DNA of 32,425 bases from Chara braunii (Eukaryota; Streptophyta; Charophyceae; Charales; Characeae): assembly GCA_003427395.1 (NCBI GenBank), contig BFEA01000109.1, positions 1,660,515 to 1,692,939 of the forward strand, in the 5' to 3' direction. This document shows, piece by piece, positions 10,226-22,529 of the stretch. The position numbers and the translations under genes are program-made. A model generated the notes under the pieces. The model worked only from the letters and a program-made list of their open reading frames with translations. It made no database searches and was not told the DNA's origin. Within the stretch, counting starts at the first letter, position 1. Each line of letters starts with the position of its first letter.

Positions 10226-11046
10226 CCGCAGAGTTGAAGAAAAGGACGACTCAGAAAGAGCGAGTAGTTTGACCTGTGTGGCTGTGAGCATCAGCAGAGA
10301 GTCGACTCCACTTCTTTCTTTCTCCCTTGGAAAGGGGGATGACCTTGAGATATCATCTTTGAAGTTTGAACTGACCAGCCCCAGGTAAGTCAGAGGCGTC
10401 GAGTTCCACGGGGATTGATGAAGTCAGGTCTGTATTTCAACGGTGGAAGGGTGAACCAATTGATCGAAGCCCGTTGGTATGCTGATGATGTTCTTTGCTT
10501 TTTGTGCTTTTTCAACCTTCTTGTGCAGTTGTGAATTTCTCTGCCTTACATCCTGTGAAATGACTTTCCATGTCAATGTCAATGCCAATGCCAGGCCTTT
10601 GTACTTCCAGCATCAGGGGCATTCCAGGACCATTGTTGGGATAGAGAGGAGAAGGCACATCACAAAGGCAACAGAGGAGGTTTTCCTTTACGTCCTGGAT
10701 CCGTCACAGGTGGGCAAATCCGGAAACCCCTTCCCCCAATGCATTTTACCTTGCTTGGCTTGATGGTTCTCCTTTTTCTTTATACCGCGACTGCCTTTGG
10801 ACCTGAGCTGCGGAGCCTAACGAGGCCGAGTATCATTTTTTCAGTGTCTGGAAGTCCAAGAGGGAAAAAAAAAATCCGGGCCTATTGCAGTCAATATGAA
10901 AGAAAAGAGGAGGCCCTTGGAGGTCGTCACAGTTTAACGTGAAGTCAACAGTGTGTATATTCTCTTTTGTCCTTTATGTAAGCTTTGCCTCATCTCTAGT
11001 TCCCTCAACTGTGCTGTCTTGTTGCCAAGTGCATTCTTCTTCTTCT

Positions 11047-11105
<59 letters not shown>

Positions 11106-12106
11106 TTCTTCTTCTTCTTCTTCTTCTTCTTCTCTTCTTCTTCTTCTTCTTCTTCTTCTGCTGCTGCTTCTGCTGCTTCTGTTTCTGCTTCTCCTGCTTC
11201 TGCTGCTTCTCCTGCTTCTCCTGCTTCTCCTGCTTCTCCTGTTTCTCCTGCTTCTCCTGTTGCACTTTCTTGTTGCCCAGTGCATTCTTCTCTTCTTCTT
11301 CTTCGTCCTCTGCAGCTGCTGCTGCTGCTTCTGCTTCTGCTTCAGCTTTGCCAAAATGCATTCTATTTTCCCCTAATGTGCTACTATGTGCTGTAAGTTT
11401 CGATGATGTGTTTCAAATCTTTCCATGCTGCCCTATTTAGCGCAGAGAATAGATGGAGTTTGTGGAACGAGTCACCAGCGGGAGATTGTTGAATGGCATG
11501 CACCGTATCAGCGTATGACATCTTTGTGCAGGTCTACCAAGAAGAACCTCTGCTGCTACAGGTCTATCATGTGTGTCCTTTAAACAAAATTCCCGAAATA
11601 CTTTTTGTTTGACAAATTGGCACTGAATAGCTGTTGACCTGGAACCTTTGTTTGCAACTTCCTTGTAAATGCTCGTTTTGGCATTCCCGAGACATCCTTT
11701 GCTTCGAGCTCGCCGTGTTAAACATCAGATTTGGAGTCTGTACCTAGTACTTACCCTCCATACTATCAGCCTTGTGAAACCAAGAGCACTATTCATGCAG
11801 AAGCTTATATCTATGACACCTCTTCCTTCGCTATACCCTCTTCTGCCTGAGCCGGGTTTGAACCCCCGGACCATAGTGCGAACCCTACTGACCCAGCCTC
11901 CTGCTTCAGTCGCAGTGGGAAGAAATAGTGTGGCAGGCAAGGTCTAGAAGCGGAGAGAAAGGTAAACCAAAACGCCTCTAATTCTACGCAGTAGGCTAGC
12001 GCTAGCTAGTCTTTTTTCGTTCTTATCTGAATTTTCTCTTTTTGTTAGTGCTACTGCTAACTTGAAAGACAGGGTGTCATGATTAAGTGATCCGCTAAGC
12101 TCTTCG

Positions 12107-12171
<65 letters not shown>

Positions 12172-14834
12172 ACCTACACCCCCAACCCTAATAACATCAA
12201 TGCTCACATAAATTAACATAATTGTAAATGCACACAATGCAGACATTTCTAGGTCTAAGCTCTTCAACTCTTTGTTGAAAACGATTGGCCATGTTTTGAA
12301 TTCCCCTTCCGTAACACGACCACAGGAAACCATAACTTGGTGCTCCGAAAAAAACTGTAGGCTAACTTTTTCTTCCAGCCACAGCTCTCAGGCATGCGTG
12401 TACTTCAGATGTCTAATCAAAATCATGTTAACTCAGCTCCACTGCTCAAACCCTGATGACCTCATTTCACGGTACGTATCCGACTGGTTCTGGATTCAAG
12501 ACCCAGCTAGAGGCAAAGTCACCACCACCCTGTTCTCCCAGCCACACACTCTATGTGTTTGAATGAAGTCGGACTCAGGGTTGCTCTGGCCACATCATCT
12601 AAACGTTCATTCCTAACCGACTGTGATTCCCCTTCCTTGGTGTAGTACTCTGCTTTTTGAACCTCTTCGTTTTTCCTCTTTTCTTTCCTTTTCTTCTTTC
12701 AACAGAAATTGGCTTTTGTTACTTTTTGTAATAACAATGCAGGAAACCAGCATCTCTTACATCAGATGTATTCACTCAACGCTCCTCCCCGTTATGGTCG
12801 GGAGATCCTGAGACAGAGGCATTGATTACTTTTTTGACCCTCTTCCCACCCGCCTTGGTCGTCCAAGTTGAGGATTCCCTATCCTTTCCTTGACTCTTCT
12901 CTGAAAGTCCTTGACTGGTTCTTTTCTCTTCCGTGTTGTGTGTCCTTTCTTTCGTTCTTTAGGATTAATGCTGCCTACTGCAGTGGCTTCAGTCTATTGT
13001 GGAGAGCTCGTCAACCCCGGGTAGGGATTGCAAAATACTATTCGATACATCAGCTTTGAAGTTTGAAGTCATATGTCTGCTAACTCCACTTAGCCATCAG
13101 CAGTGCTCTTCTTCGGGTAAGCTCCCTCTTTCCACTCTCATTTTCTGTGTCTTTTCGCTTTCTCGCAGGGATAGCTGGCCGGGCGCCCAGGCGGCCTCTG
13201 GCTGCCGGATGGTCCAGCCGGGCAAGCCCCCAGCCAGGTCCCGGGCAGGCCCAGTGCCAAAAAAAAAAAAAAAGAAAGGCAACTAAAAAAAGCTGAAAAA
13301 CAGGATGTTGTGCAGAATTGCAATGCAAGCAACTTTCTTTTCTTTTTTTTTTAACTACCGTATGTTCTGCTCTCAAATTCTCTCACATTCTGCCGCTACT
13401 CCTACAAGCATAGGTAACAGCGGTAGTCAGGAAGTAGGGTGGGGCCACCAGTGCGGCACCGCTGACACAAAGACTGAGCATTTTGCCCGTAGCTGCACGT
13501 CCCTCTCATCTCCCTGCACCCCCATCGAGTAACAGCAGTGTGTAAACAACTTTTGGCTAAGGGTCACCTCAGTTACATCGAAGATAAAAAGTTAAAAAGT
13601 AATAAAAACAAATGAAATATCAAACGAAAGGCACACCCTTTGAAGTTTAAACCCCGTTTATACAACCCCACCCCCCCACTCCCCCCCCCCAGCCCCCAAC
13701 CACCCCACCCCAATCACAGCACTGAAAACATAAAGAGGTGCGCCCCCTTTTTTTGAAAATTAAACCACTACTGCCTGTCAGCATCTAAGGATTTCCAATT
13801 CACCTGTGCACAAGGGGACCGCACTTCGGATGAACTGGCCCACCCTAGTTGCAGCCTCCGCGGGGGTGTCCAGAAGGGTGCCAGGCAGTGGTGGTTTAGT
13901 CAGACCTGGTATTATTGGATTCCACAGGACTCGGTCCGTGTGTACGAGAAAGGGCCAACATCCAATTGTTTTCACTACAATGGACCATCAATGATCAATG
14001 TCTTTCCTTTTTTTTTTTTTTTTTAATTCCACAGTTTTCTGCAGAAGAAGATTCATCAGCATGCTAACATGTTGCCATTTGGTCCCCAGCATTGTGGCAA
14101 TGTTTGGGTGCGCTATGGCTGGTTGGGCATGGCACTTTGCTTGGACCTTGTGGCACTGATTGTTTGCCCCGATTAGCACATGGTGGTACCGTTTTGTGGG
14201 CCTGGCAGACTGGGACTATGCTGTGGGCTTTAGGACTGCAGACTTTCATTGACCTTTAAAAATTGTTTGAGCTGAACTGATAAGATCTTGGTGTTGCTGT
14301 TGAAACGGAATTCACCAGTTTGCAGTAGCCGATGCAGATCCCAGGGCTCGATCCCTAGTTCTTACCTTACCTGTGTACAGTATTCGTGTCGACCCCGAGA
14401 GTTGAACCCGCGACCCGTGTATTGGTAGCAGTGGCCATAGCCGCCATAGCTGTAGATAGAGTTCAGTGTGTGTGTGTGTGTGTGTACAGAGTATCGAGTG
14501 TGGGATATCCAGGGTGATCCTGTGTTTGCGAACAGTGAGTTGTGTGGGCGCTGAGTCGCCATAGCCATTGAAGTGAACTTGTACCTGAACTGTGTTCTCG
14601 TGAGTTTTGAGTGGGCGCAGGTCGCCAGTTTGCTGCGCACCTGTTTGCATGCATGAGAAGTGTGAATGAGAGCGAGTCTGATTGCATTGGTATCAGAGCT
14701 GGTACCCGCTATTCCACACGCGCTGTCGTGTACCGCAGGGAGAGATATGCGCCATAGCAGCCATCGGCGGAGAAGTCGGCCATAGTGGACCCGGAGGTTG
14801 ACGAAGCCGTCGTGCGCACCTGCAAGAAGAGCAT

Positions 14835-14884
<50 letters not shown>

Positions 14885-15229
14885 NNNNNNNNNNNNNNNN
14901 NNNNNNNNNNNNNNNNNNNNNNNNNNNNNNNNNNNNNNNNNNNNNNNNNNNNNNNNNNNNNNNNNNNNNNNNNNNNNNNNNNNNNNNNNNNNNNNNNNNN
15001 NNNNNNNNNNNNNNNNNNNNNNNNNNNNNNNNNNNNNNNNNNNNNNNNNNNNNNNNNNNNNNNNNNNNNNNNNNNNNNNNNNNNNNNNNNNNNNNNNNNN
15101 NNNNNNNNNNNNNNNNNNNNNNNNNNNNNNNNNNNNNNNNNNNNNNNNNNNNNNNNNNNNNNNNNNNNNNNNNNNNNNNNNNNNNNNNNNNNNNNNNNNN
15201 NNNNNNNNNNNNNNNNNNNNNNNNNNNNN

Positions 15230-15296
<67 letters not shown>

Positions 15297-18200
15297 ATCC
15301 TGTCCGGATTCTGTAAGTCCTTCGATTGAGTCAGCAGGTTTGTCAGTCAGGGGGAGTAGAGTCTAAGTGGTGAGGAGCGGAACCGCTGCTTGGTTGTGCA
15401 CCTATCACCATGGTTGACACTCGTAGTGGGAAGAGTATTGCCCTCTCCGAGGCCGAGCAGGCCCGGATCGCCGCCCTTTTGAGAGAGAAGAAAGAGAAGA
15501 AAGAGCTCGTTAAACAGGCGAAATTGAAAGCAATCGCGGAGGAGCAGGCGGCGAAGAAGAAGAAGATAGAGGAGGAGATGATGAGGCTGCAAAAGGAGAA
15601 GATGCTGAGGTTGCAGCAGGAGGAGGAAGAGAAGAGGAAGGCTGCCGAGGAAGAAGCAGCAGCAGAAGAAGAGGAGGAAGTAGAAGACGAAGAACCCCTT
15701 GAGAGAAGGCGCAAGGAGGGAAGAGGCGAGGCAAGTGGCACGAAGGGGGAAGACACATGGATGGAAAAGAAGATTACAGAGTGGGTGGCTAATTTATCGT
15801 TAGGGGAGGATGAGGAGGCACAGTTGTACGTGCCGCAGGAGGAGAGAGAAGCGTTTGCCAGGGAGTTGGAGACGACAGAAGATCCCCTAGAACGCCAGAC
15901 AACAAAAGATGAAAAGAAACTGAAATGGAAGTTGCAAATGATGAGGGAGAAGAAAAGGAAGAGAGAGGAGGCCAACAGGGTGGCGAAAGAAGTAGAGAGG
16001 GTTCAAGCCTGTAGACAGGAGGTGCAGACACAAGCTGATGTCCCCGCCAAATTGGATAAGATTCTAGGGTACCTAGAGATTTTGAGCAAGGCCTGGATAG
16101 AAGAACATCAGGCTGTCAAGGGTCAAGATGTGACCTTGCACGCCATCCGATCTGGGTTTAGAGAGTTCGCGCGCGACGTGGTGACCCACTTCAGGACTGA
16201 GGTTAAGAAACTAAAGGAAGGCGCAAAGAAGTTATATGCTGGCGCCATTGAGGGCGCCAAAGTTGTGGCCACAGTAGAGGCCGCCACACGTCCCCGCAAG
16301 GAGCATGTGAAGCTCAAATTTCCTGATTCCGACAGCGGGAAGAAGGACGATAGTTTTGATAATTGGGAGGCTAGCGTAAACACTTATGTTTATTTGCAGC
16401 ATATTGCCCCCGAGGAGCAAGTCCTTGTGACCTTCCATGCACTGAAGGACGAAGCGGCTAGCTTCGCCAGGTCCCTTGCGCACGCTGCTGACTGCGAACA
16501 TAATATGATCGCGTATTCCAGGCTCACCCCTCTCTCCACTTTTCGCTGACGTCACAAGAGGCGTCAGGGCCTCCGATAAACTCCAAACCATCCACTCGCG
16601 ACAGTGGAGGAGTGCGAAAGCACTCAAAGCTGTCATGGACGACTTGGTAGTCGTCCCGGACCATGGGGTCACTGAGACCCAGTTGGTCCAGTTATTTTAT
16701 CGTGCGATGCCAGAGCCCTTGAGAGGGCACTTCTTTGACAAGACCCAACAGCCCAGCATCACGTACGGCGCGTTGAGTAGGGAAGTGGTCTTATTCGAGG
16801 CCAAGTCCATGCCAGTTTCCACTTTCTGGCACAAGGACTTAGATAAGGGAAAGAAGTGGAAAGGTCGTACCATCTCTGGCCAGGTGAGGGCCAAGGATCA
16901 CCTGAACCTTACCTTAGATGAGGGTGGTACTGACGAGGTCCCCTACAGTCAGATTGAGTGGGGACTTGAGGAGGACAGCAACGCAGGTCAGAGAAGGTCC
17001 TATGCAGTTGTCGCGGCTGGAGGGAGGCCGCAAGGTAGAGGAGGAGGCCAGGGCCAAAGGGGCCAGGCCATGGGAGGCCGAGGATCGGGCGCACAGGGGG
17101 TTGGCGGTCAAGGGAACCGTCAAGTGGGAGGTAGGGGTCAAGGTCCCCTTCCGAGTCGTCAAGGTCCCAGTCGGTCCCCACAGCGACGAGGTGGCAGGTC
17201 ACCTCAAAGGTCAGGAGGTTGGCACCCAGGTTGGCCACAAGGCCGGCCTTGGGAAGACTTGGATTTGGATCAGAAAGTGTGGCAGCAACAAATGGAGCAG
17301 GGGCAGTGCATTTATTGCGGTGAATCCCTGCCCATATCATTAAATATTGTCCTAAGTATAGACAAGCCCGATGGGCTGCCCAGGAGTCAAAAGGCAGCAG
17401 CTGGTAGGGGTCGCAACTGCCCCTACTATTAGGTCATGTGGGGAAGCGAGCGAGCGCGTACAGGAAACTCCCACACCACATGTGTCTTCGGCAGAGGTTG
17501 CCGGCCTGTGCCTAGTTAGCTGTCCAGAGACTGCTTGTGTTAGCGTCTCTCTAGGCGCTTCCCTCACAGGCGTGGCAGAAGAGTTGAAGGAGAGGATGCC
17601 AGCCTGGGCCAAAACGAAGAAAGATTGTGAAGGGAAGCTAGTGTTAGTTGATGCAGAAGTTTTCAGAAGTAGAGTTGGGGCCCTTATAGATTCAGGGGCT
17701 ACGCACAGTTATGTTAGTCATAGAGCGTTGAAGAAGTTGAGGCTGGGATTGAAAGTCCAAAAGTTAGAAGACCCCATAGTTAGTGTCCTCACAGACAACT
17801 GCACGATGCGTGTTGAGGACTATGTAGAGGGAGTCCAGGCGTACTTCCGCCTAGAGAAAGATGGGAAGGTGGAGAAAGTTCTCCATTCCCTAACTCTCGA
17901 CCTTCCTTTTGACATAGTCTTGGGTATGGACTGGGGAGAGGCAGCAGGGGCCACACTCCACTTGAGAGAGCATGAGTGTAGGCTCCCTAGTCCGTCAGGC
18001 GAGGTTAAGACAACCCGTTTGTTTCATGTGTCAGGAGTAGACAACTCGCTGGCACATTGCTGTCTCAGTGCTCCCGCGTTCGTGGGACTAGTGAGAAAGG
18101 AGCAGTTGGAGGACCAGGTCTTTGTAGTATATGTTAGACCTATCACTGAGCCTAAGGAAGGGGATAGTTCCATGGATCCAGCCATTGCCAAGCTGCTGGA

Positions 18201-21200
18201 AGAGTTCAAAGACTTAACTGAGCCGCCGACAGGAGTAGTGCCGCGGTCGATCCAGCACAGGATAGAGATAGAGCCTGGCAGTAGAACTCCTAAGGGAGCA
18301 GTCTACAGGATGTCCCCTAGAGAGTTAGAGGAGCTGCGCAAGCAGTTGGACGAGCTCCTTGAGAAAGGTTGGATTAGGCCCAGTTCGTTTTGGAGCACCA
18401 GTTTTGTTTGTCCCCAAGAAGGAAGGAGAGTTGCGCATGTGTATAGACTATAGGTGTTTGAATGCGATTACCGTTATGCTGAACCATTGCCCAGGATAGA
18501 CGATCTCTTAGATCGGGTGCAGGGTTGCAAATATTTTTCGAAGATAGATTTGAAGTCCAGGTATCATCAGATAGAGGTCCACCCTGATGACCAGTACAAG
18601 ACAGCGTTCCGGACTAGATATGGGCATTATGAGTTCATAGTGATGCCCTTTGGACTGACCAATGCGCCAACTACATTTCAGCTATGTATGAATGATCTGT
18701 TTAGGCCTTGGTTAGATAGATTCGTAGTAGTCTACTTAGACGATATCTTAGTGTTCAGTAGGACCCTCCAAGAGCACCAGGGTCATTTGAGGCAGGTCTT
18801 GGAGAAGCTGAGGGAGGCTAACTTCAAGATTAATGCGAAGAAGTGCGAGTGGGCCAAGACACAAGTGCTGTACTTGGGCCACGTGTTAGACGGAGATGGC
18901 ATTAAGCCTGAGGACAGTAAGATAGCGGCAATTAGAGACTGGCCAACGCCTCGCACGTTGACTGAGTTGCGGTCGTTCTTAGGCTTGGCTAACTACTATA
19001 GGAAGTTCGTGAGGAACTTTTCGACAATCGCTGCTCCCCTTCGCAGGTTGCTCAAGAAAGAGGCAATCTGGCAATTGGATAAGGACTGTACGTCTGCGCT
19101 AAAGAAGTTGAAGCGCGCGTTGATAGAGTATCCTGTCCTCAAAGTAGCAGATCCGTCCTTGCCATTTGTCGTCACCACGGACGCAAGTCAGTATGGGATA
19201 GGCGCCGTGTTACAGCAGGATGACGACAATGGCTACAGACCCGTAGAGTTCATGTCAGCGAGGATGCCCTCAGAGAAGGTTGCTACCTCGACGTACGAGA
19301 GGGAACTCTACGCTCTCAGGCAGGCCTTAGAGCACTGGAAGCATTACCTGCTGGGGAGGCACTTCAAGGTGTATTCAGACCATGAGACACTTAGATGGTT
19401 GAAGACACAGGCCAAGATGACACCAAAGTTGACTAGGTGGGCCGCTGAGATAGATCAGTATGACTTTGAGCTCAAGCCAGTTAAGGGCAAATACAACGTA
19501 GTTGCGGATGCTCTAAGTAGAAGATCGGACTACTTTGTGGCTATAGTTCACTATCTGGACATAGGGAGTGACCTGCAAGAGAAAGTGAGACAGGCGTATG
19601 CGCAAGACCCTATCTATAGCGACCTCCTCAAAAGAGTCAAGGAGGCCCTAGAGACCGAACCAGACTACCGCACTACAGAGGGTCTGTTATTTGAAAAGAC
19701 TAATGTAGTAGACCGCCTGTGCATTCCCAACAGTGAGGAGATCCGCAGTTTGATCTTAGGGGAATGTCATGACACAGAGGGACATTTCGGTTGGCAAAAG
19801 ACTTTAGCCAACCTAATGCATGCGTATACATGGCCAGGAATGAAGAACGACTGCATAGAGTATGTCCGCAGTTGCAAAGTCTGTCAGAGGAACAAGACTA
19901 CTACGCGTGCTCCTCTAGGTCTACTCAGACCCTTACCTATTCCTGATCAGCCAGGAGATTCAGTGTCCATCGACTTCATGGACGCTGGTGTCAAGAGTAG
20001 GCACGGCAAGAGCCAAGTCATGGTCGTAGTTGATAGATTTAGCAAATACGCAGTTTTTGTTCCTTTGCCTGCAGAGGCACGTACAGAGTTAGTGATTCAG
20101 AAGTTTTTCGACTTTTGGGTTAGTGAGCATGGAGTCCCGTTGTCTATAGTTGGCGATAGAGATAGTCGCTTCACTAGCCAGAACTGGCAAGAGCTGATGA
20201 GAGTCTATGGATCTAAGTTGTTAATGTCGTCTGGCAGCCATCCAGAGACTAACGATCAGACTGAGCAGATGAACAAGATCCTACAGCAAGTTCTGCGCAT
20301 GTACATTAGACCAGATCAAGTCAACTGCACTCCCAATGAGTTGCACAAGTCCTTTAGGCCGCGCATACCGTTTGAAGGGCTTAACCGGGATCAGATTCAT
20401 AGGCTACCGCCAGGTACCAGGGAGTTCGCGATACAGCATGAGAGAGAGATAGCCATTGTTGTTGAGAACCTTAGGAAGGCCCAGCACCGAATGATAGAAC
20501 AGGCTAATAAGCACCGTCGCCCGTCACAGTTTCAGGTAGGCGACCTGGTCTGGGTCAAGTCTAAAGAGTTTGCTCCTGAGGAAAACATCTCGCAGAAGTT
20601 ACTGCCCGCGTATAGAGGACCGTGGCCAGTTCTAGAAGTTAAGGGCGGACAGGATGGGCCGTCCTACACGATAGAGATCCCAGCACACCTCCATACCTAC
20701 CCTGTATTTCATGCATCAAAGTTGCTGCCGTGTGTCACGAGTCAAGAATATTCATCTAGGAGGTCCATGATCCCCCCAGACATGGACGGGAGATACAACA
20801 TTGACGGCATTGTAGGTGAAGATGTGTTCAGAACAGGAGGTAGGGGCCGTCCGCAGCAGCAGTATAAGGTCCAGTTTGTTTATCAGGAACCGGAGGACGA
20901 CCGCCGGTTCACTAGAACAGAACTTCTAGAGACAGCTCCCGGCATAGTTAGAGCCTACGAGAAAGAGAAGAAAGGTAAAGGTCCTGCCTTGGACTGAGTT
21001 ATTCTCGGAGGACCTCGAATTTACGCAGGCGGGAGTGAAACGGAATCACCAGTTTGCAGTGCAGATCCCAGGGCTCGATCCCTAGTTCTTACCTTACCTG
21101 TGTACAGTATTCGTGTCGACCCCGAGAGTTGAACCCGCTACCTGTGTATTGGTAACAGTTGGTAGACTGTCGTAGGGTCTGCAGGTAGTAGGGGTTCGAT

Positions 21201-22498
21201 CTGTAGACCTGTCGTGTAGGAGTCTTAGCCAGGTCTAGAAGTCATAGCTGTAGCTTTCTCGAAAGGTCAAGGTCGTAGCTGCTACAGTCCAGAAGGGTCA
21301 AGGTGGTAGCTGCTACAGTATCGAAAGGCCAAGTCTACGGCCTTCCGGAAGGTCCGAGTAGTGGCCTTTCGAAGTTGCCCATGTTTAGACTGAGGCAAGT
21401 GGGCAAGTGGTGGAGTCTACCCGTGCTGAATCAGCAGCCCCAGTCCCAGTCAGTCCTAGTCCAGTCAAGCAAGTACCGCATGGGACTGTGTGCACTACGG
21501 GCATGTGAAAGGGCCAGACCAACGAGCCACAGAAGTATAAATCAAGAGGCAGCGCCCAGCCATTCATTCATTCCTGCGTGAGCCATGCGGAAGCGCTGCC
21601 ACAGCGACTTGTGCGAGGTGGTCTGCAGTGAGCCCGAAGACAAAGTGGGCGAGAGAGAAGGAGCTTAGCCATAGCGATAGGGTAGCAGCGGCCATAGCCG
21701 CCATAGATGTAGATAGAGTTCAGTGTGTGTGTGTGTGTGTGTGTACAGAGTATCGCGTGTGGGATATCCAGGGTGATCCTGTGTGTGCGAACAGTGAGTT
21801 GTGTGGGCGCTGAGTCGCCATAGCCATTGAAGTGAACTTGTACCTGAACTGTGTTCTCGGCTACCATATCTCTGAGTTTTGAGTGGGCGCTGGTCGCCAG
21901 TTTGCTGCGCACCTGTTTGCATGCATGAGAAGTGTGAATGAGAGCGAGTCTGATTGCACTGTGATCTTTGTGTTTTTTTACTTAAACCACCAGTTCACGC
22001 AAACCTAAGTAGTGCTCTTACCGGTGTATGCGGTAAGAGCATTTCGATTTGGGCCTGGGACAGTAGCGAAAGCGGCAGGCCAGTTTGACAAGGCGCAGTT
22101 GCAGGCTCGCAAGTCGTGGAAGGTAGCCTCGTCAATTTAGGCTCATGTGAACTGGCAGTTTAAATTAAGGACAATCGACAACCTCAAGAATTAACACCAA
22201 CCAAACTGACCGGCTCCGGGTAATTTATAGTTATTCGGAGTCACTGGTACCTTTTTTTTTTTTTTTTTTTTTTTTTGTGGCCCGATGAACCACAGATCAG
22301 ATATTAAACCGATCAGAACAGATACTACACTTGATCTTAGCCAAAAGGCCGAGAAAGGTATAGAGTTACTAATACCTGATAATGTTAAAGTCTGAAAAGA
22401 TGAGTCCCGCGCTCTTCTTAGGACCGTTAAATCGTCCACAAATAGCATTACTGTCGGTATGTGGATTTGTCTGTTTAACCCGGCATCCAAGGCTTGTG

Positions 22499-22529
<31 letters not shown>

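Larger units (their letters stand above)
14301..21958 (+). mobile_element. Ty3/gypsy (chromovirus-like) LTR retrotransposon, structurally complete but defective
   Basis: Order: 5' LTR (14301-14686), tRNA-iMet primer site, GA-rich leader with an assembly gap, gag, protease, RT, RNase H, integrase with a chromodomain-like tail, 3' LTR (21036-21958). The RT-before-integrase order defines Ty3/gypsy. LTRs begin TG and end CA and are flanked by CTGT at 14297-14300 and 21959-21962. The LTRs differ by about seven or eight substitutions over the comparable 370 bp plus indels, so the insertion is fairly young but not new. Frameshifts in gag and RT, an in-frame stop and an integrase deletion make it non-autonomous. 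It lies in intron 2 of the C78 peptidase gene in the same orientation. Confidence 0.95.

Noticed and set aside
8356-10709. Assignment as a UFM1-specific protease (UFSP1/UFSP2)
   Set aside because: The [16 protein letters not shown] and LDPSQ motifs match the ZUP1 branch of C78 and not the UFSP His/Asp arrangement.
14301-21958. Treating the 386-bp and 923-bp LTRs as two different elements
   Set aside because: They match at both ends, flank one ordered gag-pol, and share a 4-bp target duplication; the length difference is explained by one deletion.
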